Shown one piece after another: positions 9,487 to 17,939 of a stretch of DNA of 64,000 bases. The DNA lies in assembly GCA_032615215.1 (NCBI GenBank), contig CP128433.1:3059501-3123500 (forward strand), read 5' to 3'. The notes under the pieces are model-generated. The model saw only the letters and a list, made by a program, of their open reading frames with translations. It made no database searches and had not been told where the DNA came from. This DNA comes from Microbulbifer sp. MKSA007 (GTDB lineage: Bacteria > Pseudomonadota > Gammaproteobacteria > Pseudomonadales > Cellvibrionaceae). Position numbers and translations under genes: made by a program. The first letter of the stretch is position 1; every line of letters starts with the position of its first letter.

Positions 9487-10686
9487 TTACAGGCCAAGTA
9501 CCCATTTACTGATAATATTTTTCTGAATCTCATTACTTCCGCCATAAATTGAGGATTTACGGTTATTTAAGTAACGAGGCACACTGCTGGCAATAACACC
9601 GGGGCCCACCCATTCTCCGTCAAACCCGCTCCTAAACTGCTCTCTCACAAACGGCATTCCGTAGTAACCCGCAGTCTCCATATACAGTTCATCGATAAGT
9701 TGAGCGACTTCGGTTCCTTTGATTTTAAGGATGGAAGATTCCGCTCCTGGGGCACCACCTGTACTTACCGCCGCAAGCGTACGTAGTTCAGTAAACTCCA
9801 GGGCCAAGAGATCAATTTCAACTTCGGCCAGTTTTTGGGCAAAAGCCGGGTTCTCAAGCAAACTATTTTCTCCATCGCAGGTCTCTTTGGCTAAATCCTT
9901 TAACGTTTGTAAGCGTTTCTTGGATTTTGCCACCCGCGCAATACCGGTGCGTTCATGGGTTAACAAAACCTTAGCGTAAGTCCACCCTTGCCCCTCCTCG
10001 CCAATACGGTTTTCTACCGGCACCCTCACATTATTGAAATGGACTTCATTTACTTCATGGTGACCGCCCAAGGTCATGATTGGCGAAACCGTAATACCGG
10101 GGTGTTTCATATCAATTAGCAAGAAGCTGATAGCAGCCTGGTTCTTTACTTGAGGCCCACCAGTACGAACCAAACAAAATATCCAGTCTGCAAAGTGACC
10201 CAAGGTATTCCAGGTCTTGGTGCCGTTGACAATATACTCATCGCCATCACGGACAGCTGTTGTTTTTAAGGAAGCTAAGTCTGAGCCAGCATTTGGTTCC
10301 GAATACCCCTGACACCACCAGACATTACTTGCCAGGATGTCAGGCAGAAATCGTTGCTTTTGTTCTTCACTACCGTAGGTAAAGATCACTGGAGCAACCA
10401 TTTTTAAGCCGAATGGAATCAACTCTGGCACACCATAGTTTGCACATTCGTCTGCCCAAATGTGTTTCTGAGTAGGTGTCCAACCGGTACCTCCATATTC
10501 CACCGGCCAATTCGTAGCTGCCCACCCTTGCTCATAGAGTATTTTTTGCCAGCGAACAAAATCCTCTTTCTCCAGGGGGATTTCCTTCAGGGTTTTCTCT
10601 CTAATATCTTCAGGAAGTTTCTCTTGGAGAAACTGCTGGACTTCCTGCTGAAAAGCTAACTCTTCGGGAGAAAAATCTATATTCAT
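9487..10686 (-). CDS. Acyl-CoA dehydrogenase, PimC-like large subunit
   Basis: The 399-residue FAD acyl-CoA dehydrogenase is the first gene of the minus-strand operon. It has the WPVEYGGTGWTPTQKHIWADE segment, the WCQGYSEPNAGSDLASLKT loop that contacts flavin and substrate, and the C-terminal IYGGSNEIQKNIISKWVLGL tail with the conserved nucleotide-binding asparagine and isoleucine. Size and motifs match the large subunit of pimeloyl-CoA-type dehydrogenases and also the IpdE1/FadE28-type pairs. It is transcribed away from the acyl-CoA ligase across a shared 467-base promoter region, so both arms are probably co-regulated. The ATG start gives the usual MNIDFSPEE N-terminus. Confidence 0.87.
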   Translation of the reverse strand: MNIDFSPEELAFQQEVQQFLQEKLPEDIREKTLKEIPLEKEDFVRWQKILYEQGWAATNWPVEYGGTGWTPTQKHIWADECANYGVPELIPFGLKMVAPVIFTYGSEEQKQRFLPDILASNVWWCQGYSEPNAGSDLASLKTTAVRDGDEYIVNGTKTWNTLGHFADWIFCLVRTGGPQVKNQAAISFLLIDMKHPGITVSPIMTLGGHHEVNEVHFNNVRVPVENRIGEEGQGWTYAKVLLTHERTGIARVAKSKKRLQTLKDLAKETCDGENSLLENPAFAQKLAEVEIDLLALEFTELRTLAAVSTGGAPGAESSILKIKGTEVAQLIDELYMETAGYYGMPFVREQFRSGFDGEWVGPGVIASSVPRYLNNRKSSIYGGSNEIQKNIISKWVLGL

Positions 10687-11153
10687 TCGCCTGCTCCTTT
10701 ATTAGTCGGCGCACTGAATAGCAGCTCCTACAAACTGCTTCTATCACAATCTTGCGCAGCAAAAATACGCAATCTTTTGAAAGATCCCCGGTACAGGCGG
10801 AACTAGTGTTTAACAGCTTCACCTCGACAAATTACTTACTTGCCTTTGAATTGATCCCAACATTTAAATTATTGGCGTAAAATGCCTTTATCGAAATAAA
10901 AAACCGAGCATTTCTAGCGCCAATCAACTCCAGATAGGCACACAAATCAACCGTTCGAAAAATAAAACAGGAAAAAACTCAACAACATGGCGCCTCTTTA
11001 TTTTTAATAAGTTTTTATGCGCCATTTTCCATTAAAAAATGCATTGGGCACTTCTTAATATGTAAAACACTAACACCTTATTCCGCAGAGTGGAATGCTG
11101 TATTCACTTTTGCTATGGTCGTCACCATAATAACCAAAGTGAGAGAAGCCCCC
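10687..11153. promoter_or_regulatory. Divergent promoter region of beta-oxidation cluster
   Basis: This 467-base AT-rich gap separates the two divergent arms of the catabolic cluster and must hold both promoters. It contains ATGGCGC (10987-10993) and its exact inverted copy GCGCCAT (11019-11025), plus a further ATTGGCG/CGCCAAT pair nearer the left arm. The palindrome at 11080-11096 is listed separately. Confidence 0.5.
11080..11096. promoter_or_regulatory. Candidate IclR-type operator ATTCCGC-N3-GTGGAAT
   Basis: A near-perfect 17-base palindrome, with one mismatch in the 7-base arms, lies 58 bases before the ligase start at 11154. IclR-family operators of the form TTCC-N7-GGAA are common, so the IclR gene at 6001 is the natural candidate to bind it. 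This is inference from symmetry and position. Confidence 0.45.
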
Positions 11154-13031
11154 ATGTCGATCACGCCCATTCAATCCTCCGATACAATGTTGCAGTCACT
11201 TGCTGAAATTCAGGAGTATGAAAAAGTCCCCCTTTCGCAGCGATACCCCTGGGAAAGCACTTTTGATTTAATCCGGCAATCTGCCCGCCTCTACCAACAT
11301 GACTCGGCCATCGAATTCCTGCCAACGGCCGCACCTGACGAAGACACGGTTAAAGTAACTTTCTCCGAGTTATCCCAGCGAGTGCACCAGACTGCCAATC
11401 TTCTTCACTCCATCGGTGTTGAGCCAACCGATACAGTGACTTTATTACTACCCAATTTGCCAGAAACTCATTTTGCACTTTGGGGAGGCCAGGCAGCAGG
11501 TATTACCAGCCCTATTAATCCGTTGCTGGAACCCGAACATATAATCGAAATTATGAATACCACCAGGGCTAAAGTCCTGGTCACTCTTGGCCAAGATCTT
11601 AGCGAGGAAATATGGGATAAAGTAACGCAAATTCTCGAGCAAGTTCCCACATTAAAAACTCTGTTACTAATCAGTAAAAAGCCAATTAGCAATACTCCAG
11701 TTCCAGCGGGTATTCACGCAGATAATTTTGTCTCGGCTATATCCCAACAGCCGGACGATCATCTAAAGAGTGAACGTAATATCCAGGGGAATAAAACCGC
11801 TAGTTATTTCCACACCGGGGGCACTACTGGAAGACCTAAAATAGCCCGCTTAACTCACAGCAATATTGCCTTCGTCGCTCAATTAAGTGCTGATACGTCA
11901 TCCAGTAAAGGGCGCTTCGCTACCCTGAGCGGACTTCCACTGTTTCATATTTTCGGTACCGTTGTTGCGGGTATTGGCACCCTATTGGCCGGACGCACAA
12001 TTGTTATCATGACACCCTCTGGTTTTCGCTCACCCAATGTCCTACCAAATTGGTGGCATCATGTTGCGCGTTTTCAGGTGAAGGGCTTTGCCGCCGTCCC
12101 CACCATCCTCGGTGTATTACTGCAAATTCCCGTGGGTGACAATGACATCAGCTGTCTAACAGATATTGGCTGTGGAGCCTCCACCCTGCCAACGGGGTTG
12201 AAGAATGCCTTTGAGGAGAAGTTCAACGTCCTTGTCAGCAATGGCTATGGCATGACGGAGTCCAGCTGCCTTTTAGCTCGCCCACCTACCGATATGCAAG
12301 CCCCTGAAGGCAGCGTCGGCCGGCGATTGCCTTATATGGAAATGAAAATTGCCGAAGTAGACGGTACCCGACTGGTTAGAACCTGCAATACAGGAGAGGT
12401 GGGCATAGTACTCGCGCGCGGGCCACATATTTTTTCTGGCTACTTATCAGAAGAGGATAATGCTAAAGCCTGGGTCGATAAGTCCTGGTTTAATACCGGC
12501 GATATGGGATATCTCGATGGAGATGGTAACCTGTTCTTAACTGGGCGGGCCAAGGATTTAATTATTCGCGGCGGCCACAATATAGATCCGGCTCTGATCG
12601 AAGAACCATTATCCCGTCACCCTGCCGTTGCTATTGCCGTTGCAGTTGGTCAACCAGATGCTTATGCCGGAGAAGTTCCAGTAGCTTACGTTACCCTGTT
12701 TCCATCCACTAACCCGCCCACAGAAGAACAACTCATTGACTATTGCCGCAGCCAAATTTCTGAGCGTGCAGCCATTCCTAAGCGCGTGGAAATTATTGAT
12801 GAGATTCCACTCACTGCTGTAGCCAAAGTATTCAAACCAGCTCTGCGCAATCGCGCTACCGAATATGTCGTAGGCCAGGCATTAGAGGAAAAAAGTATTA
12901 CCGCTAAGTTTTCCGCCCACTTCGATGCATCCCTTGGCCAGGTAGCAAAAGTTCAACTTGAACAAGCCTCCAGCAAAGCCGCTGTAGAGGAAGCCCTGGA
13001 AAATTTACCCGTGGCTTTGGAGTTTGAATAA
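11154..13031 (+). CDS. Acyl-CoA synthetase (AMP-forming), PimA-like
   Basis: The product of about 625 residues activates a carboxylic acid to its CoA thioester by way of an acyl-AMP. The ATP-binding loop FHTGGTTGRPK is near residue 222, the YGMTES adenylate motif follows, then WFNTGDMGYLDGDG and GRAKDLIIRGG. The catalytic lysine lies in the C-terminal AVAKVFKPALR. It is longer than typical medium-chain ligases, with an N-terminal extension of about 40 residues. I chose the ATG at 11154 over 11115 because the extra 13 residues are not family-like. It opens an operon with thiolase and bifunctional hydratase/dehydrogenase, as pimA does with pimB and pimF. The natural substrate cannot be told from sequence. 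Confidence 0.87.
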   Translation: MSITPIQSSDTMLQSLAEIQEYEKVPLSQRYPWESTFDLIRQSARLYQHDSAIEFLPTAAPDEDTVKVTFSELSQRVHQTANLLHSIGVEPTDTVTLLLPNLPETHFALWGGQAAGITSPINPLLEPEHIIEIMNTTRAKVLVTLGQDLSEEIWDKVTQILEQVPTLKTLLLISKKPISNTPVPAGIHADNFVSAISQQPDDHLKSERNIQGNKTASYFHTGGTTGRPKIARLTHSNIAFVAQLSADTSSSKGRFATLSGLPLFHIFGTVVAGIGTLLAGRTIVIMTPSGFRSPNVLPNWWHHVARFQVKGFAAVPTILGVLLQIPVGDNDISCLTDIGCGASTLPTGLKNAFEEKFNVLVSNGYGMTESSCLLARPPTDMQAPEGSVGRRLPYMEMKIAEVDGTRLVRTCNTGEVGIVLARGPHIFSGYLSEEDNAKAWVDKSWFNTGDMGYLDGDGNLFLTGRAKDLIIRGGHNIDPALIEEPLSRHPAVAIAVAVGQPDAYAGEVPVAYVTLFPSTNPPTEEQLIDYCRSQISERAAIPKRVEIIDEIPLTAVAKVFKPALRNRATEYVVGQALEEKSITAKFSAHFDASLGQVAKVQLEQASSKAAVEEALENLPVALEFE

Positions 13032-13086
13032 AAGAAATTACCGCATGACTCAATGCACTTAGAACTCCAATATCGGAAATTTCACT

Positions 13087-14289
13087 ATGTCACATGCCTA
13101 TATTTATGACGGCGGCCGCAGTGTTTTTGGCCGCCACGGGGGCAGCCTTTCCAGTATCCGGCCCGACAACCTGCTTGCCCATGTCATCAGGACCCTGACT
13201 GAAAGAAACAATTTTAACCCTCAACATTTTGAGGACGTTATTGCGGGCAATACTAATCAGGCGGGAGAAGACAGTCGCAACATTGCCCGATTTTCAGGCC
13301 TGCTAGCAGGATTGCCCATATCCACAGGCGGCATAACGGTAAATCGCCTTTGTGGTTCCGGCTTGTCCGCTATAGCAGATGCCGCTCGCTGCATTCGCGC
13401 CGCAGAAGGAGAGCTATTTATCGCGGGAGGTGTCGAATCAATGAGTCGCGCCCCCCTGGTTCTCTCCAAAGCCAACAGTGCTTTTGATCGCAATCAGGTA
13501 TTGGCAGATACGACCCTAGGCCCCCGCTTCACCAACCCAGACATTGTTGCTGAGTATGGAAGCCACAGCATGCCTCAGACCGCAGACAATATTGCATCAG
13601 ACCTGAATATTTGCCGGGAAGAGTGCGATACATTTGCATTGGCATCACAAACTAAATACGAGTCGGCACGTACCGATGGCTTTTTTGTCGATGAAATTAT
13701 TCCCATCGAAGTACCCCAAGGTCGCAAGAAGCCAGCCCTTCTTATCGATACGGATGAACATCCCCGCCCCAATGCATCATTGGAGCGACTTCAAGCCCTA
13801 CCCGCGCTTTTCGAAGATGGAGTGGTTACTGCCGGCAACGCTTCCGGCATCAACGATGGCGCGGCGGCACTCATTATTGGTAGCGCCGAAGCTGGCCAAG
13901 CAGCAGATCTAAAGCCTAGGGCACGTATTCTCGCCAGTGCCATTGCAGGAGTAGAGCCGCAGGTAATGGGGTTGGGCCCGGTACCGGCTACCCGTAAAGC
14001 CCTCGCCCGTGCGGACTTGGAGCTTGGGGATATGGATGTAATGGAGTTCAACGAAGCTTTTGCGGTACAGGCTATGGGCTGCCTCAAAATGCTCGAAATT
14101 GATTATGCGGACCCACGGGTAAATCCCAATGGTGGTGCCATCGCCGTTGGTCACCCCCTGGGGGCCAGTGGTGCCCGTATTTTGCTGACAGCATTGCGCC
14201 AGCTGGAACGTACGGGTGGGCGCTATGCATTAGCCACCATGTGTATCGGGATCGGCCAGGGCATCGCTGTAATCATAGAACGCATATAA
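13087..14289 (+). CDS. Acetyl-CoA acyltransferase (thiolase), PimB-like
   Basis: The 400-residue thiolase II family enzyme cleaves a 3-oxoacyl-CoA with CoA to give acetyl-CoA and a shortened acyl-CoA. The nucleophilic cysteine is in NRLCGSGLSAI (about residue 90). The histidine site is GGAIAVGHPLGASGARI (about 350), and the second catalytic cysteine is in ATMCIGIGQG near the C-terminus. NEAFAVQAM is also present. The domain plan resembles PcaF/PimB 3-oxoadipyl or oxopimeloyl thiolases. It lies 55 bases after the ligase and 62 before the hydratase/dehydrogenase, all on the same strand. Confidence 0.9.
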   Translation: MSHAYIYDGGRSVFGRHGGSLSSIRPDNLLAHVIRTLTERNNFNPQHFEDVIAGNTNQAGEDSRNIARFSGLLAGLPISTGGITVNRLCGSGLSAIADAARCIRAAEGELFIAGGVESMSRAPLVLSKANSAFDRNQVLADTTLGPRFTNPDIVAEYGSHSMPQTADNIASDLNICREECDTFALASQTKYESARTDGFFVDEIIPIEVPQGRKKPALLIDTDEHPRPNASLERLQALPALFEDGVVTAGNASGINDGAAALIIGSAEAGQAADLKPRARILASAIAGVEPQVMGLGPVPATRKALARADLELGDMDVMEFNEAFAVQAMGCLKMLEIDYADPRVNPNGGAIAVGHPLGASGARILLTALRQLERTGGRYALATMCIGIGQGIAVIIERI

Positions 14290-14351
14290 ACCTGATTAGA
14301 TGTAAATAAAACCGAGACCGAACAGTTGTCACTTAAGATCTGGAGATAGCT

Positions 14352-16454
14352 ATGTCTAGTGTAAGTTATGAACTCATTGGCGATATCGGTGTAATTCGAT
14401 TGAACAACCCTCCTGTGAACGCCCTCTCTCACGGCTTGCGTGAAGGCATTTGGGGAGCGATTAAGAACGCTCAAGGCGATACATCAAAAGCCCTGCTGCT
14501 AGTGTGTGAAGGCCGAACTTTTATCGCTGGTGCGGACATTACGGAATTTGGCAAGCCACCACAGGCACCCGCCCTATCAGAAGTGATTGCGGAAATAGAA
14601 AACTCCTGTAAACCAGTAATCGCCGCCATTCACGGCACGGCACTCGGCGGTGGATTCGAAGTGGCTCTAGCCTGCCATTACCGCTGTGCAATAGCATCGG
14701 CCAAAGTGGGGCTGCCAGAAGTCAAACTGGGATTACTGCCAGGAGCCGGTGGCACCCAGCGCACCCCACGCTTGGCTGGTGTTGCCGCTGCACTGGAATT
14801 AATCACAAAAGGGAGTCCAATACCGGCCTCTAAAGCCAAAAGTATGAAGTTAATAGACCGGGTTATCGATGATGACTTGTTAGAGGGAGCCCTCGCCTTT
14901 ACCCGTGAATTGATAGCAAATGAAGCTCCTCTCCGCCGAGTCAGAGACATCGTAATAGATCCTGACAGCATTCCTGAGGGGTTATTTGATGATTTCCGCA
15001 AGCGCCTTGAAAAGAGATCACGAGGTCAGCTTGCACCGCAACATATTGTTACCTGTATAGAGGCCGCAGTTCACCAGCCTTTTGATAAAGGGCTTGCTAA
15101 AGAGCTCGACTTGTTTATCGAATGCCTGCTCTCCAGCCAATCGGCCGCCCTCAAGCATTTATTTTTTGCCGAGCGCACTGCAACCAAAGTCACGGGCTTA
15201 CCAAAAGACCTACCCACCAGGGAGATAAAGAGCGTGGGCATTATCGGTGGAGGCACTATGGGCGGAGGCATCGCCATGAATTTTGCCAATGTCGGTATTC
15301 CAGTCAAACTGGTAGAAATCGATCAAACTGCGATAAATCGAGGGCTAGCAGTGATCGACAAGAATTACACCATCAGCATGCAGAAAGGGAAACTCACAGA
15401 AGGTCAAAAAACTCATTGTCTCTCGTTGATTTCCGGCACAACTGACTACGCAGACCTAGCTGATGTAGACCTGGTCATTGAGGCCGTATTTGAAAATATG
15501 GAGCTCAAACAGGAAATTTTTGCCAAATTGGATCACTCCTGCAAACCCGGTACTATCCTTGCAACCAACACTTCCTACCAAGATATTGATCAAATCGCAT
15601 CTGCAACCAACAGGCCGCAAGATGTTATAGGGATGCATTTTTTCAGCCCTGCCAATGTAATGAAACTACTCGAAGTGGTTCGCGGCTCGCAAAGTGCTGA
15701 CGATGTAATTGCCACTGCCATGCAACTCGCTAAAACGATCAAGAAAGTACCCGTACTAGCGGGAAACTGTTACGGCTTTATTGGCAATCGTATGTTGCGC
15801 CCCTATGGCAGAGAGTCGCAGCTGTGTTTAATCGAGGGCTCAACCCCGGAGCAGATTGATTCGATTATGCAGTCTTGGGGGATGGCTATGGGCCCTATCG
15901 CCGTTGGAGATCTAGCGGGGCTGGATATCGGCTACAAGGCGCGCCAGGGCCTGAGCGAATCAGAAAGAGGAGAGCCAAAAACCTACTGTATTGCAGATGC
16001 CCTGGTTGAAATGGGCCGCCTGGGCCAGAAAAGTGGAGCCGGCTACTATCGCTACGATCCCGAAACTCGCGCTCGCAGCAGCGACCCGGAAGTACTGAAA
16101 GTCATTGAAGCCCAAGCTAAAAGCCAAGGGGTTGTAAGGCGGGAAATTTCCGACGAGGAGATTCTAAACCGCCTAACTTTCGCGCTGATTAATGAAGGAG
16201 CCAAAATCCTGGAGGAAGGCATAGCCCAACGTCCGAGTGATATAGACGTTGTATATGTTTACGGTTATGGCTTTCCGCCCCATCGTGGAGGACCTATGCA
16301 CTATGCCGACAGTATCGGCTTGAAGGAAATCTACGAAAAAATATGTACTTTCCGCCAGCAGCATGGAGATACCTACTGGACTCCAGCCCCTTTACTGGAA
16401 CGGCTAGCCCAAGAGGGAAAAACATTTGCGCAATGGGCTGATGGCAAAATCTAA
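14352..16454 (+). CDS. Bifunctional enoyl-CoA hydratase / 3-hydroxyacyl-CoA dehydrogenase, PimF-like
   Basis: The 700-residue fusion hydrates enoyl-CoA and oxidises the 3-hydroxyacyl-CoA with NAD. The N-terminal crotonase domain (1-190) has the IHGTALGGGFEVALACHYRC oxyanion-hole region and LPEVKLGLLPGAGGTQR with a catalytic glutamate. The Rossmann domain (about 295-480) has GIIGGGTMGGGIAMNFA, and GMHFFSPANVMKLLEVV carries the catalytic histidine. Two C-terminal helical domains follow, including FPPHRGGPMHYAD. Its length is closer to FadJ/PimF than to multienzyme FadB (about 715-730). It supplies the two middle steps of the beta-oxidation cycle coded by this operon. Confidence 0.9.
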   Translation: MSSVSYELIGDIGVIRLNNPPVNALSHGLREGIWGAIKNAQGDTSKALLLVCEGRTFIAGADITEFGKPPQAPALSEVIAEIENSCKPVIAAIHGTALGGGFEVALACHYRCAIASAKVGLPEVKLGLLPGAGGTQRTPRLAGVAAALELITKGSPIPASKAKSMKLIDRVIDDDLLEGALAFTRELIANEAPLRRVRDIVIDPDSIPEGLFDDFRKRLEKRSRGQLAPQHIVTCIEAAVHQPFDKGLAKELDLFIECLLSSQSAALKHLFFAERTATKVTGLPKDLPTREIKSVGIIGGGTMGGGIAMNFANVGIPVKLVEIDQTAINRGLAVIDKNYTISMQKGKLTEGQKTHCLSLISGTTDYADLADVDLVIEAVFENMELKQEIFAKLDHSCKPGTILATNTSYQDIDQIASATNRPQDVIGMHFFSPANVMKLLEVVRGSQSADDVIATAMQLAKTIKKVPVLAGNCYGFIGNRMLRPYGRESQLCLIEGSTPEQIDSIMQSWGMAMGPIAVGDLAGLDIGYKARQGLSESERGEPKTYCIADALVEMGRLGQKSGAGYYRYDPETRARSSDPEVLKVIEAQAKSQGVVRREISDEEILNRLTFALINEGAKILEEGIAQRPSDIDVVYVYGYGFPPHRGGPMHYADSIGLKEIYEKICTFRQQHGDTYWTPAPLLERLAQEGKTFAQWADGKI

Positions 16455-16536
16455 GCTTGTAAACTATAGGGGAAGTCAGTATGACTACTGGCTTCCCACT
16501 TTACCCGCTGCAGCCAAATAAAGAAGTTGTGTCACC

Positions 16537-17478
16537 ATGAGTAGGCCTGATGCCTTAGTCGAAGTACAATCCCCACCAAGTCAGCCACTCCGCACGGATA
16601 TCCAAAACTGGAAGGGCATTGGTTTTGCATTGGCTACCGCGCTGGTAGCAAGTACAGCGGCCGCAGCCAGCAAATGGGTGTCTACCGCTGTCCCCGTGCC
16701 ATTAATTACGCTCAGCCAATACAGTATCTGCCTGATACTGCTAACCCCATGGCTAGTGCGACAAACACCTCGACACCTTACCACCCAACACTGGAGAACC
16801 CACCTAATACGCGGTTTTGCTGGGTGGTTATGCTTTTTCACATATTTTTCTGCCCTAAGCAAAATTTCACTATTGGAAGCGGGACTATTGCGTAATGCAG
16901 CTCCCATTTTTGTTCCCCTTATTGCCTGGCTTTGGTCTCGAGCAAAAATCCCCATAGCCCACTGGCTACCAATCTTACTGGGCTTACTGGGGATCACCTT
17001 GATTCTTCAACCCAACGTGGACGGTATTAGTAGCGGCCATGCCTTCGGCCTGATTTCAGGGCTTACCCTGGCTGCCTCTATGGTCGGAACACGAATTTTG
17101 TCCCGTACAGACCGGCCCAGCCTAATATTGTTTTACTACGTATTAATCTCGTTCGCGTGCAGCCTGCCCCTGGGTATCTATTATTGGGAACCAATACCTT
17201 TATGGACAATCCCCTATCTTATTTTCAACGGTGTCTCTGTACTCTTGGCTATCTGGCTGTACACCAAAGCATATAGCTATGCAAAACCCAGCGTGGTGTC
17301 GCCAATCAGTTACTTTGGTGTGGTTATTGCCGGACTTCTAGGTTGGCTCATTTGGCAGCACTTACCTAACACTATTGCACTGGTGGGGACGCTGATAGTT
17401 ATCAGTGCAGGATTGTTCACAGTCTACCTATCAACTCAGAAAAAAATTGTAGCGACCCATCATAAACGTACTTTCTAA
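16537..17478 (+). CDS. EamA/DMT family transporter in catabolic operon
   Basis: The 313-residue product has about ten transmembrane helices in two EamA repeats, with charged N- and C-terminal tails (residues 1-25 and 300-313 are polar). It follows the hydratase/dehydrogenase by 82 bases and precedes the thioesterase by 11 bases, so it is probably expressed with the pathway. It might move the pathway substrate or export an overflow product; direction and substrate are inference only. A 12-base hairpin lies in the gap before it (about 16472-16499) without a T-run, so transcription may be partly attenuated there. Confidence 0.85.
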   Translation: MSRPDALVEVQSPPSQPLRTDIQNWKGIGFALATALVASTAAAASKWVSTAVPVPLITLSQYSICLILLTPWLVRQTPRHLTTQHWRTHLIRGFAGWLCFFTYFSALSKISLLEAGLLRNAAPIFVPLIAWLWSRAKIPIAHWLPILLGLLGITLILQPNVDGISSGHAFGLISGLTLAASMVGTRILSRTDRPSLILFYYVLISFACSLPLGIYYWEPIPLWTIPYLIFNGVSVLLAIWLYTKAYSYAKPSVVSPISYFGVVIAGLLGWLIWQHLPNTIALVGTLIVISAGLFTVYLSTQKKIVATHHKRTF

Positions 17479-17489
17479 GGTGAAATTGG

Positions 17490-17939
17490 ATGAATTGGCA
17501 GAATAAGAAACAACCCCCGTTCAATGACCATCTAGGTGTAACCATAGATAATTGGCAGGAAGGCCATGTTGCAATCAGCGTGGAAGTACAACCGGAACAC
17601 CTGAATACCCACGGTGTGCCCCACGGTGGTTTTATTACAACATTAATCGATATCGCTGGCTCTTACTGCGGCCTCTACTGCCCCCACCCCAACCGCCGTC
17701 GTAGAGCCTTTACACTTTCTTTAACAGCAAATTTCACCGGTCAGGCAAAAACTAATCAACTCACTGCGATAGGTAAGCTAACGAGTACTGGACGAAAGAT
17801 ATTCTATTCATATACAGAGGTATATGACAGTGAAGGAACTTTAATCGCTACCGGCCAAATGACTATGCGCTATCGTGGTGGCAGTGAAACATTGGATGGT
17901 GAACTGATTGAAAAGGAATCTTACGAAGCTGCTGAATAG
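17490..17939 (+). CDS. PaaI/YbgC-like hotdog-fold thioesterase
   Basis: The 149-residue product is a single hotdog domain of the PaaI group. It shows the HLNTHGVPHGGFITTLIDIA helix with the HGG motif and a catalytic aspartate, and strands ending in GQMTMRYRGG. Such enzymes hydrolyse acyl- or aryl-acyl-CoA to free CoA and act as safety valves when pathway CoA esters build up, as PaaI does for phenylacetate. Its 11-base distance from the transporter and a good AAGGTG ribosome-binding site mark it as the last gene of the operon. This again points to a specialised acyl-CoA pathway. Confidence 0.87.
   Translation: MNWQNKKQPPFNDHLGVTIDNWQEGHVAISVEVQPEHLNTHGVPHGGFITTLIDIAGSYCGLYCPHPNRRRRAFTLSLTANFTGQAKTNQLTAIGKLTSTGRKIFYSYTEVYDSEGTLIATGQMTMRYRGGSETLDGELIEKESYEAAE

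Noticed and set aside
16472..16499. Hairpin between hydratase/dehydrogenase and EamA transporter as a terminator
   Set aside because: The stem is good but no T-run follows, and the downstream genes look like part of the operon.
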